DNA of 64,000 nt, taken from Sulfuricella sp. Lineage in GTDB: Bacteria; Pseudomonadota; Gammaproteobacteria; Burkholderiales; Sulfuricellaceae. The notes beneath the pieces were generated by a model that ran no database searches, had not been told where the DNA came from, and saw only the letters and a program-made list of their open reading frames with translations. The DNA lies in the NCBI GenBank assembly GCA_028714315.1, contig JAQTMN010000002.1, positions 1-64,000 on the forward strand, written 5' to 3'. A program made the position numbers and the translations under genes. Positions 50,458 through 60,223 of the stretch are shown one piece after another (the first letter of the stretch is position 1; each line of letters starts with the position of its first letter).

Positions 50458-50787
50458 ATGTCGGAAATGATTAGCGTCAACGACCGTTTCTTCGTCTGCA
50501 AGGCGCACAGACATTCCTTCCAGGAACGGCTCCAGCTTTTTATCGGGCTGATGAACGTGCAGCGCGGGCTGATCGGCCTGCGCGTGATCCCGCCCGGGGG
50601 TCGGAACACCCTGTTCGTGGTGGAAAGCAGCTGGCTGTCGCGCGACCATTTCCAGAGCTGGCTCGCCTCGTCGGCCTTCATCGTCTCCATGGGCGCGCTG
50701 GCGGGCGATGCCGCCGATCCCGTCGTGCGCAAAAAACAAACCGAACTGCTGGCGGCGCGCGACATCCCGCTCCGGCTCGCCGCTTGA
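50458..50787 (+). CDS. ABM/IsdG-fold monooxygenase-like protein
   Basis: 109 residues, one dimeric alpha/beta-barrel domain. Seen: Asn8 (MISVND) and Trp68 (FQSWLASSAF) correspond to Asn7 and Trp67 of IsdG-type heme oxygenases; at the position of the heme-binding His (ten residues after the Trp) this protein has Met78 (IVSMGA). It could be a heme-degrading enzyme with a Met ligand, or a general antibiotic-biosynthesis-monooxygenase-fold protein. Context favours heme: a strong Fur box upstream and hemP downstream. ATG follows AAGGAGGTTTTCAC, an excellent site. Confidence 0.75.
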   Translation: MSEMISVNDRFFVCKAHRHSFQERLQLFIGLMNVQRGLIGLRVIPPGGRNTLFVVESSWLSRDHFQSWLASSAFIVSMGALAGDAADPVVRKKQTELLAARDIPLRLAA

Positions 50788-50802
50788 TTGAGGAGCTACC
50801 CA

Positions 50803-51612
50803 ATGAACGCCATCCTGAAAGAAGAATTCAACGTCCTCGAACATGCCCATCGCCTGGCCCGCCCGACGCCGGCCGCTGCCGCGCTGCACCCGCACGAACT
50901 GCTGGACATCCTGCTGAACCGCCGCTTCGGGGTGGAATACCAGCCGGTGGTGGACACCGTGTCCGGGGAAACCGAGGGGTACGAGGCGCTGGCCCGCTTT
51001 TACCGGGCGAACGGGGAAGCGGTGCCGCCCAACCTGGTATTCGAGATGCTCCACGAAAACCCGCTGCTGCTGTTTCATACCGAATTGGAACTGAAAAAAC
51101 TCCAGATCATGCATGCCCCTAAAACCGAGCTGCTGTTCCTCAACCTCGATCCGGACAGTTTCCACGTCGGCGGCACGCCGGGCGGCAACGTCTTCACCGA
51201 GCTGTTCCGCGGCTCCCGCTGCCCCGGCCAGGAAATCATGATCGAGGTGATCGAGAACCTGCACATCCGCGATGTGGCCCGCGCCAACGCCATGATCACC
51301 GACTTCAAGAACGCGGACATCAAGGTGGCCACCGACGATCTGGGGGTATCCAACGGGCTGGTGTCGTTCGGCAGCTTCTGCGACTCCTCCTTCATCAAGT
51401 TCGACCGCGCCTGGCTGAGGGAACGCGGCAACCGCAAGTTCGCCGTGCTGGAATGGTTCCACGGCATGGCCAAGGCCGCCGGGGCACGCACCGTGCTTGA
51501 GGGCGTGGAAACCCTGGGCGATCTGGCGCTGGCCCACGACATCGGCTTCGACTGCGTGCAGGGCTTCTACTTCCGCGAGCGTTTCGTCAACGAAGCCTGG
51601 GGGCGTCCATGA
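50803..51612 (+). CDS. EAL-domain cyclic di-GMP phosphodiesterase
   Basis: 269 residues, a stand-alone EAL domain. Seen: the catalytic signature GYEALARF (EAL), LFLNLDPDSF, EVIENLHIRD, ATDDLGVSNGLVSF (metal-binding DD), FIKFDRAWL (Lys), VLEGVET (Glu) and DCVQGFYF (Gln), so all main active-site residues seem kept. Expected to hydrolyse c-di-GMP. No sensor domain. ATG at 50803 follows GAGGAGCTACCCA. In an operon after the IsdG/ABM-like gene; it overlaps the next small gene by 4 bases. A link between iron/heme state and c-di-GMP is implied. Confidence 0.9.
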   Translation: MNAILKEEFNVLEHAHRLARPTPAAAALHPHELLDILLNRRFGVEYQPVVDTVSGETEGYEALARFYRANGEAVPPNLVFEMLHENPLLLFHTELELKKLQIMHAPKTELLFLNLDPDSFHVGGTPGGNVFTELFRGSRCPGQEIMIEVIENLHIRDVARANAMITDFKNADIKVATDDLGVSNGLVSFGSFCDSSFIKFDRAWLRERGNRKFAVLEWFHGMAKAAGARTVLEGVETLGDLALAHDIGFDCVQGFYFRERFVNEAWGRP

Positions 51613-51719
51613 AAACGCTGATCTGGCTGTGCAGGGGAAGCGGCTGGCAGGTGGCATTCTTTCTGGCGCTGCTCACCCTCGGCTCGGTGCTGCCCTATCT
51701 CGCGCGCGGTTTGCCATGA
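51609..51719 (+). CDS. 36-residue membrane peptide
   Basis: Reads MKTLIWLCRGSGWQVAFFLA then LLTLGSVLPYLARGLP: one membrane helix. It overlaps the EAL gene at its start (ATGA) and hemP at its end (ATGA), so it is translated as a link of the chain; both overlaps argue that it is real. No family recognised, though small membrane proteins do occur near hemP genes. Confidence 0.62.
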   Translation: MKTLIWLCRGSGWQVAFFLALLTLGSVLPYLARGLP

Positions 51720-51901
51720 AGGGGCCGGAGGATAAAAACCCGCGTCTGCCCTTGCCGGCGAACGACGCCCAATCCGCTCCCCCCCGGCGCATCGATTTGC
51801 GCGAGCTGCTCGGCGAAAGCCGCGAGCTGCGCATCATGCATGACGGCCAGGAATACCGCCTGACCCTGACCAAGCTGGACAAGCTGCTGCTGACCAAGTG
51901 A
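51716..51901 (+). CDS. hemP: Hemin uptake protein HemP
   Basis: 61 residues. Seen: the HemP signature RIDLRELLGESRELRIMHDG then QEYRLTLTKLDKLLLTK, at the C-terminal half, after a polar Pro-rich start. Known: HemP is a small iron-regulated protein linked to heme uptake and, in Burkholderia, to activation of heme-uptake genes. Its place behind a strong Fur box and an IsdG/ABM-like gene supports the call. ATG at 51716 overlaps the preceding stop. Ten bases before the DUF2325 gene. Confidence 0.9.
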   Translation: MKGPEDKNPRLPLPANDAQSAPPRRIDLRELLGESRELRIMHDGQEYRLTLTKLDKLLLTK

Positions 51902-51911
51902 GGGATGAAGC

Positions 51912-53192
51912 ATGTGCATAGCGAACAAGATAAACGCGAGCGGCGGGTCTTACCAAGCGCCATCCAGCCTGTTCGCCGCCATACCGCCGGCGGCGGCTCA
52001 AACCGCGCCGCGGCGGCGCAAGCTGTGGGAAATCCACACCCGCTACCATTGTCCCATCATCGGCACCTGCCTCACCGTGGACGAGCTGCGCCGGCTGGCG
52101 CGCCGCGCCGATCTGGAGGATTGGGATACCGGTTCGGACTACGAACTGCACAGCGCCGCCGTGGGGCTGGCGCGGGACCGCAACGCGCTATCCGAGCTGG
52201 TGCAGAAGGAAATGGAGCGCAAGTTCGCCGCGCTGGTGCAGCGCTTCGCCCGCGCCAGGTCGGATGACGACATCCTGCCGCTGTGGCGCGCGGCGCTGGC
52301 GCGGGGGGAAATCGCCGCCGCGCTGTGGGCGGTGATGAGCCACGGCCGTGCCAGCGACAAGCTGATGCATGTCGCCTACGAAGAGGTGCACATGATCTCC
52401 CACCAGGTCGGCACGGCAAGCCGCGCCGACCTGCGCAAGCTGGCCCGGCTTGCCGAGGACAATGCCGATCTGGCGGCGCGCCTGTCCCGGCAGCAGGACA
52501 ACTTCGCCCGCCAGCTGGCGGAAAAAGAGGCGCTGATCCACGCCCTGAACGAGCGCCTGGCGGAGGCGCTCGGCACCGAACGGCGCCTGCTCGATGCCGG
52601 CGAGAGCCGGCGGGAAGCCGCCGGAAGCGATGAAACTGCGCGGCAGGCCCAGCGCATCGCCGAGCTGGAACGACGCCTGGAGGCCGAGTCCGCGCGCGCC
52701 GAGCAGGCCGGGAAAAGCGGACTGGAAGCGACGGCGCGCGCCGACCGGCTCGAACGGGTGGCGGCGGACCTGCGGCAAGACCTCGACGCCGCCGAGGAAA
52801 CCCTGGGCGGTCTGTTGATGCCCGCTTCCTGCGGCGGCTGCGACGAAGGGCAGGATGGGCGCTGCGCCGGCCCGGACTTCACCGGACGCTGCGTGCTGTG
52901 CGTGGGCGGGCGCACCGGGCTCGCCGAGCACTACCGCCAGCTGGTCGAGCGCAGCAACGGGCGCTTCGTCCACCACGACGGCGGCCTGGAAGACAGCCGG
53001 AAGCGGCTGCCCGCCATGCTCGCCGCCGCCGACGCGGTGATCTGCCCGGCCGACAACGTCAGCCACGCCGCCTACTACGCGGTCAAGCGCCTGTGCAAAC
53101 AGTACGGCAAGCCCTGCGTGCTGCTCAACAATTCCGGACTTTCCTCCTTCGCGCGCGGACTCGCGGCGCTGGACAGCGAGTCGGACAGGTAG
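51912..53192 (+). CDS. DUF2325 protein with coiled-coil region
   Basis: 426 residues. Seen: N-terminal part with CPIIGTCLTVDELRRLARRA, a coiled coil at about 190-305 (AEKEALIHALNERLAEALGT ...), then a Cys-rich joint (ASCGGCDEGQDGRC) and the DUF2325 domain (GRCVLCVGGRTGLAEHYRQL ... ICPADNVSHAAYYAVKRLCK). Known: DUF2325 domains are found near iron or heme genes in proteobacteria; activity not established. The TAG stop lies in a GTAG-type REP (53189). Confidence 0.83.
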   Translation: MCIANKINASGGSYQAPSSLFAAIPPAAAQTAPRRRKLWEIHTRYHCPIIGTCLTVDELRRLARRADLEDWDTGSDYELHSAAVGLARDRNALSELVQKEMERKFAALVQRFARARSDDDILPLWRAALARGEIAAALWAVMSHGRASDKLMHVAYEEVHMISHQVGTASRADLRKLARLAEDNADLAARLSRQQDNFARQLAEKEALIHALNERLAEALGTERRLLDAGESRREAAGSDETARQAQRIAELERRLEAESARAEQAGKSGLEATARADRLERVAADLRQDLDAAEETLGGLLMPASCGGCDEGQDGRCAGPDFTGRCVLCVGGRTGLAEHYRQLVERSNGRFVHHDGGLEDSRKRLPAMLAAADAVICPADNVSHAAYYAVKRLCKQYGKPCVLLNNSGLSSFARGLAALDSESDR

Positions 53193-53210
53193 GGCCGAAT
53201 TCATTCGGCC
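53189..53210. repeat. REP family A (GTAGGGCCG type), supplying a stop codon
   Basis: GTAGGGCCGAATTCATTCGG, CC. The TAG of the leading GTAG is the stop codon of the DUF2325 gene (53190-53192). Confidence 0.85.
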
Positions 53211-53299
53211 ATCGCACCGGCGGCTCGCCATGGGACGATGGCGGCCGCCCTGCCCTATTTGGTAGAATCAGTTCATCCCAACCGCATCCGGAACCCTCC

Positions 53300-53785
53300 A
53301 TGGAACTCAATCTTTTCGCACTCGCCCGCGCCCTCCACGTCATCGGCGTGGTGCTGTGGATCGGCGGGGTGGCGATGGTCACCACCGTGCTGCTGCCCGC
53401 CACCCGCAAGCTGAAATCCGGCGCGGAGCAGGTCGCCTTCTTCGAGAAGATCGAACAGGGCTTCGCCCGGCAGGCGCGCTACACCACCCTGCTCACCGGC
53501 CTGACCGGCTTTTACATGCTGGGAGCGATGCATGCCTGGGCGCGCTATCACCAGGCGCAATACTGGTGGGTGCCCGCCATGACCGCGGTGTGGGCAATTT
53601 TCACGCTGATGCTGTTCGTGCTCGAACCGCTGGTGCTGCACAAGTGGTTCCAGCAAAAGGCGGCGCAGAACCCGGAAAAAACCTTCCGCGTCATCCAGCG
53701 CCTGCACTGGGTCCTGCTCACCTTGAGCCTGGTTACCGTCTTCGGGGCGGTCAGCGGCGCGCACGGCTGGCTCCTGCCGGGCTGA
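53300..53785 (+). CDS. CopD-like four-helix membrane protein
   Basis: 161 residues, four membrane helices. Seen: N-terminal [20 protein letters not shown] with His and Gly pattern of CopD/DUF2269-like proteins; helices near 60-78, 90-112 and 134-155 with His (LVLHKW, RLHWVL). Copper or heme linkage is suggested by the family name but not shown. It is followed after one base by a hybrid histidine kinase gene, so the two are likely co-transcribed. Confidence 0.72.
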   Translation: MELNLFALARALHVIGVVLWIGGVAMVTTVLLPATRKLKSGAEQVAFFEKIEQGFARQARYTTLLTGLTGFYMLGAMHAWARYHQAQYWWVPAMTAVWAIFTLMLFVLEPLVLHKWFQQKAAQNPEKTFRVIQRLHWVLLTLSLVTVFGAVSGAHGWLLPG

Positions 53786-53786
53786 C

Positions 53787-55955
<2,169 letters not shown>

Positions 55956-55987
55956 GCGCGTTTCAGGCCTTAAATCAAAAAACGAAT

Positions 55988-56057
55988 GGCCGCGAAAAGG
56001 CACAAAACGCACAAAAATAGCGTGGAATTTTTTGTGGCTTTTGTGCCTTTTCGCGGC
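55988..56057. repeat. Family F palindromic repeat, copy 2
   Basis: GGCCGCGAAAAGGCACAAAA and TTTTGTGCCTTTTCGCGGC as arms. A further TCTTTTCGCGGCC follows at 56075. It lies between the 3' ends of convergent genes and may end both transcripts. Confidence 0.8.
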
Positions 56058-56094
56058 TATCCAGCTTGTTGCGTCTTTTCGCGGCCAAGCGAAG

Positions 56095-56472
56095 CTAATA
56101 AGTAATGGTCTTCCATTCGTCGTCCATTACCCGCGTGACGAACGTTGCCGCGCCGGCGATGCCGGTGCATTCGGCCACCAGTTGCTCTTTGGTGACGTCG
56201 CAGGGTTCCATCGCGCCGCCGCAGGCGAAGAATTTTACGCCGAGGTCGGCGGCGTCTTTCATGAAGCCGTACACGGTCTTGGTGAGGTTGTCGCTGGGAT
56301 AGATGCTGTCGGCGATGCCTGCGATCAACAGGCGCACCGAGCGGCTGGCGAAATAAATCTCGACATCGACGTCCATCGCGGCGGCCGCGGCGGCCTGGAA
56401 AAACGGCGTGCCGCACACATGGGGATGATCCGGATCGATGGTCAGGAGCATGATTGCGAGTTTGTCGGCCAT
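56095..56472 (-). CDS. DsrE/YchN-type small protein
   Basis: 125 residues. Seen: DsrE-like order: MADKLAIMLLTIDPDHPHVC at the start, a second strand-helix unit (DVDVEIYFASRSVRLLIAGI), and GVKFFACGGAMEPCDVTKEQ with two Cys near the C-terminal half, as in DsrE/YchN-type proteins that may carry sulfur. Function unknown. It sits at the end of a minus-strand group, 8 bases after the sensor kinase gene. Confidence 0.78.
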   Translation of the reverse strand: MADKLAIMLLTIDPDHPHVCGTPFFQAAAAAAMDVDVEIYFASRSVRLLIAGIADSIYPSDNLTKTVYGFMKDAADLGVKFFACGGAMEPCDVTKEQLVAECTGIAGAATFVTRVMDDEWKTITY

Positions 56473-56480
56473 GGCGAAGT

Positions 56481-58796
56481 TTATCGTACCGGGTCGGCCG
56501 TGCGCAAGGCGTCGGGCGCGCCGGACGCCAGCGGCGTCACGATCGCGAACTCGGCGCCGTGCTCGGTATTGCGCACTTCGATGCGGCCGTCCATGTTGGT
56601 TTCGATGATCATTTTCGACATGTACAGGCCGATACCGGTGCCCTTTTCCCGCGTGGTGAAGTAGGGGTCGAAGATTTTGTCCAGTATCTCGTCGGCGATG
56701 CCGCCACCGTTGTCGCGCACCGTCACGTAGCCGTTATCCCGGTCGCGGCCGACCACGATTTCCACCTTGCCGCGGGCGATTTTCCGCTCCAGGATCGCGT
56801 CCTTGGCGTTGCCCAGCAGGTTCATCACCACTTGCGCGTATTCGTTGGGGAAGCCCTGTACCGTGGCGTCCCGCTCCACCCGCAGTTCGATGGTGATATG
56901 GTTGTTGGTGAATCCCGCATCGGCCACCGAGATCGCGTCCCTGACGCTGTCCGCCAGGCTGAACGGGGTCTTCGCCCGATTTGGCGTGAAGAAGTGGCGG
57001 AAATCGTCGATGGTGGCGGACATCTTCTGGATCAGCTGCTGGCCTTTCGCCGCCGACTCGTCCATGTAGGCCCGGTCCAGTTCGTTGTAGGCATGCGCGT
57101 CCTGGATGTTGTCAAGCAGCAGGCTGAGCGCGTTGAGCGGCTGGCGCCACTGGTGCGCGATGTTGCCGATCATCTCTCCCATCGCCGCCAGACGCGACTG
57201 GTGGATCAGCATGTGGTCCTTCTCGCGGTTCTTGGCGGCTTCCGCCCTGACCCGCTGCTCCAGGGTGTCGTTCAGCTGGCGCAGGTCTTCTTCCGCCTGT
57301 CTGAGGCCGGAAACATCCTCCAGGATCCAGATCGAGCCCTTGCTCAGATCGGCCGGGTCGATTGCCTTGCCGCTGAGCAGGCCCCAATACTCGGTGCCAT
57401 CCTTGCGCCGCTGGCGGCACTCGATATGATAATTTTCACCGTGCGCCAGCACCGGGTAGCCTTCCCTGCCGACCTTTGCGAAATCGTCCGGGTCGGCATA
57501 CAGGAACGACGGTTCCTGGCCGGCCAACTCCTCGCGGCTGTAGCCGGTCATCTCCTCGGTTTTGGGGTTGACCCAGACGAACCGGCGCTCCTTGAGCAGC
57601 GCGATGCCGATCACGGTGTTGTCGAGAATGGTTTCGAGCTCGTTCAGGGTTTCGTTGAGCCGCTCCTGGACCCGCTTCAGCTCGGTGATGTCGAGCGAAA
57701 ACCCCAGCAGCAGCGGAAACTCGGCGCCCTCCGGGCGTATCATGGTCTTGCCGGCGAGCATCATCCTGCCCCCGTCCGCGCCGTTCAGGCGCTCTTCGCG
57801 CATGGCGAGGCTGTCCGCGGCGCGCACGGCATCGTCGTCCCGGCGCAGGCGCTCGGCCACCTCGGGCGGAAATGCGTCGTAATCGGTCGTCCCGATCAGG
57901 GACGCCTTGGGCTTGCCGACAGTCCTGGCCGTTTCCTCGTTGACCAGCACAAAGCGGCCGGAACCGTCCTTGAGGAAAATGTTGATCGGCAGGGTATCCA
58001 GAATCAGCGCGGTGAGCGATTGCTGCATGTGGGCCTGCCTCTCGGCGCGCTCGCGTTCGGCGGTGCGGCGCGCGCTGCTGCGCAAGATCAGGCCGATCGC
58101 GCCCATCCCGAACAGCCAGATCGCGCCGTGGGTCAGCCTCATTACCCCGATCGCGCCGCTTTCCGCAGCCAGGTAGGGCGCCAGCGGAACATACACGCCG
58201 ATGCCGCCGCGCACGTCGCCCAGCCGGTAACCTTGCTGCTGGTGGCATTTGAGGCAACCCTGCTCCACCGTCATGGCGCGGATCATGCGCAGGTGGGGCT
58301 TGCCGTCGATGTCGGAGCGCTCCGACACTTCCTTTTCGCCCCGCTCGAACCGGCGCAGGGCAGCCGTTTCCCATGCGTCCGGCGTGTTGATCGGGTTGAG
58401 CGGGCGCAGGCTGGTGATGCGCCCCTTCACCCCAAACCGCTCGGCGTGCTGCTCCTGCACCTGGCGCAGCATGTAGGCCGGGTTCATCAGGGTCAGCCGC
58501 TGGCCGCTGGTGGTTTCCACATCCCGCTCCGGCACCTGGGCAAGGTAGGGGTTGGGCGCGGTTTCCGCGTTCACCGGCACGTACACGCCGCCGTGGCTGG
58601 TGGCCCAGAGGCGGAAAGTCAGGTCCTTGTTCAGGTTGGAAGTGGCCTCGTTTCGCGCCAGCACCATCGATTCCTGCCGCACGTGGAAAATATTCCACGC
58701 CAGGGAGCCGCCGATCAGCAGGCTCCAGGCGATCACGGTCGCCGCCGCCAGGACGTTGGCGACGGGGATGCGGGCGCCGGCGGCGGCCGGGCTCAT
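56481..58796 (-). CDS. Sensor histidine kinase with heme-binding Tll0287-like domain and PAS
   Basis: 771 residues. Seen: N-terminal helix (VIAWSLLIGGSLAWNIF), a periplasmic Tll0287-like (DUF3365) domain with a c-type heme motif CLKCH (181-185), a second helix near 225-245, two PAS domains (about 270-390 and 390-510), then a HisKA variant (GNIAHQWRQPLNAL, H548) and an HATPase (DNGGGIADEILDKI, GTGIGLYMSKMI). The heme suggests sensing of redox or a gas. A 4-base overlap with the RR/GGDEF gene ties them. Its kinase core is a close relative of that encoded at 60216. Confidence 0.9.
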   Translation of the reverse strand: MSPAAAGARIPVANVLAAATVIAWSLLIGGSLAWNIFHVRQESMVLARNEATSNLNKDLTFRLWATSHGGVYVPVNAETAPNPYLAQVPERDVETTSGQRLTLMNPAYMLRQVQEQHAERFGVKGRITSLRPLNPINTPDAWETAALRRFERGEKEVSERSDIDGKPHLRMIRAMTVEQGCLKCHQQQGYRLGDVRGGIGVYVPLAPYLAAESGAIGVMRLTHGAIWLFGMGAIGLILRSSARRTAERERAERQAHMQQSLTALILDTLPINIFLKDGSGRFVLVNEETARTVGKPKASLIGTTDYDAFPPEVAERLRRDDDAVRAADSLAMREERLNGADGGRMMLAGKTMIRPEGAEFPLLLGFSLDITELKRVQERLNETLNELETILDNTVIGIALLKERRFVWVNPKTEEMTGYSREELAGQEPSFLYADPDDFAKVGREGYPVLAHGENYHIECRQRRKDGTEYWGLLSGKAIDPADLSKGSIWILEDVSGLRQAEEDLRQLNDTLEQRVRAEAAKNREKDHMLIHQSRLAAMGEMIGNIAHQWRQPLNALSLLLDNIQDAHAYNELDRAYMDESAAKGQQLIQKMSATIDDFRHFFTPNRAKTPFSLADSVRDAISVADAGFTNNHITIELRVERDATVQGFPNEYAQVVMNLLGNAKDAILERKIARGKVEIVVGRDRDNGYVTVRDNGGGIADEILDKIFDPYFTTREKGTGIGLYMSKMIIETNMDGRIEVRNTEHGAEFAIVTPLASGAPDALRTADPVR

Positions 58797-60223
58797 GGCC
58801 TGTCGCTATCCGGCGATGGCGCGGCTTTTCCGGCGGCTTCCGCATCCATGCCGGCGTGGTAAAACTGGTAATTGTTGCGCCCCGCCTCCTTGGCCCGGTA
58901 CATCGCCACGTCGGCATGCTTCACCAGGGCATTGGCGTTCCTGCCGTCGTCGGGATAAAAGCTGATGCCGATGCTGGTGCTGACGTTCAGTTCGCGCCCC
59001 TCCAGCCGGAACGGGAGCGAAACCGCATGCAGCAGCTTGCGCGCCACCCGGTCGGCGTCCTCCGCCGCGCCGACTTCCGGCAGCAATATCACGAATTCGT
59101 CGCCGCCCAGGCGCGACACGGTGTCGCCCTGGCGCACGCTTTCGGACAGGCGGACGGCGACTTCCTGCAGCAGCAGATCGCCGACATTGTGCCCCAGCGT
59201 ATCATTGATCACCTTGAACCGGTCGAGGTCGAGGAACATCACGGCGGCCTTGCAGCGGTTGCGCTGCGCCTGGATCAGCGCCTGCCCCAGCCGATCGTTG
59301 AACAGCGTGCGGTTGGGCAAATCGGTGAGCACGTCGTAATGGGCGAGATGGCGCACATGCTCTTCCGCCTGCTTGTGCTCGGTGATGTCGGCAAAAATGG
59401 CGACATAATGGGTGGTCTCACCCTGGTCGTTCCTTACCGCGTTGATGGTCAGCCATTCGGCATAGATCTCGCCATCCTTGCGGCGATTCCAGATTTCCCC
59501 GCTCCACTTCCCGGTTTCCCGCAGGCTGATCCACAAGTCGCGGTAAAAATCGGGCGGATGCTTGCCCGAACTCAGGAGGGCCGGCGTCCGGCCGACCGCT
59601 TCGCTCTCGGCGTAGCCGGTGATCTCGCAAAAAGCCCGGTTGACGGCCAGGATGCGGTTGTCCGCATCGGTGATGAAAATCGCATCGGACGAAGCCTCGA
59701 ACACGCTGGATGCCAGCTGCATCTCCAGGTTGGCCTTGACCTCCCAGGCGCCCTTCTGGATCGCCTGCAGCAACAGGTCGGTCTTGACCGGCTTGATCAC
59801 GTATTTATCGATGCCCAGGTCGATCGCCTTGAGGAAAAAACCCGTTTCGTTGAACGCCGTCGTGACGATGACCGGCACGGACCGGTTCTCGGTTTTGATC
59901 GCCTCGGCCATGCTCAACCCATCCATCACCGGCATCATGATGTCCGTCACCACCACCTCGGGCTTGTGCCGGCGCCAGACCGCCAGCCCCTCCGCGCCGT
60001 CGGCGGCGGTATAGAGCTTGCCGACGCGCCGCCGCAGGAAGCGCGACAGCTGTTCGCGGATATCCGCATCGTCCTCGACGTAAAGCACGGAAATGTTTTT
60101 CAAATCCGAAATTCCCCGGCCGGCAATCGCTTGTTCACTACCCGCGTGCGGTAGCAAACCAGTGTCTTTTTGCGGGCTGGCGGCGGCATCCGCCACGGCC
60201 TCCTCTTGCGGCGATTTATCCAT
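58793..60223 (-). CDS. Response regulator with PAS and GGDEF domains
   Basis: 476 residues. Seen: CheY-like receiver with VLYVEDDADIREQL and phospho-acceptor Asp94 (VVVTDIMMPVMDG), then one PAS domain (about 175-290), and a GGDEF domain with the intact signature RLGGDEFVILL, so it should make c-di-GMP when phosphorylated. Two starts exist: 60223 (GGGA 6 bases upstream; overlaps the kinase stop) and 60235. Encoded between the two histidine kinases, it is their likely common output. Its activity would oppose the EAL protein at 50803. Confidence 0.92.
   Translation of the reverse strand: MDKSPQEEAVADAAASPQKDTGLLPHAGSEQAIAGRGISDLKNISVLYVEDDADIREQLSRFLRRRVGKLYTAADGAEGLAVWRRHKPEVVVTDIMMPVMDGLSMAEAIKTENRSVPVIVTTAFNETGFFLKAIDLGIDKYVIKPVKTDLLLQAIQKGAWEVKANLEMQLASSVFEASSDAIFITDADNRILAVNRAFCEITGYAESEAVGRTPALLSSGKHPPDFYRDLWISLRETGKWSGEIWNRRKDGEIYAEWLTINAVRNDQGETTHYVAIFADITEHKQAEEHVRHLAHYDVLTDLPNRTLFNDRLGQALIQAQRNRCKAAVMFLDLDRFKVINDTLGHNVGDLLLQEVAVRLSESVRQGDTVSRLGGDEFVILLPEVGAAEDADRVARKLLHAVSLPFRLEGRELNVSTSIGISFYPDDGRNANALVKHADVAMYRAKEAGRNNYQFYHAGMDAEAAGKAAPSPDSDRP

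Noticed and set aside
56454-58862. An 802-residue open frame on the plus strand opposite the sensor kinase gene
   Set aside because: No domain pattern; the minus strand carries PAS, HisKA and HATPase motifs. The same holds for the plus-strand frame at 60864-62597.
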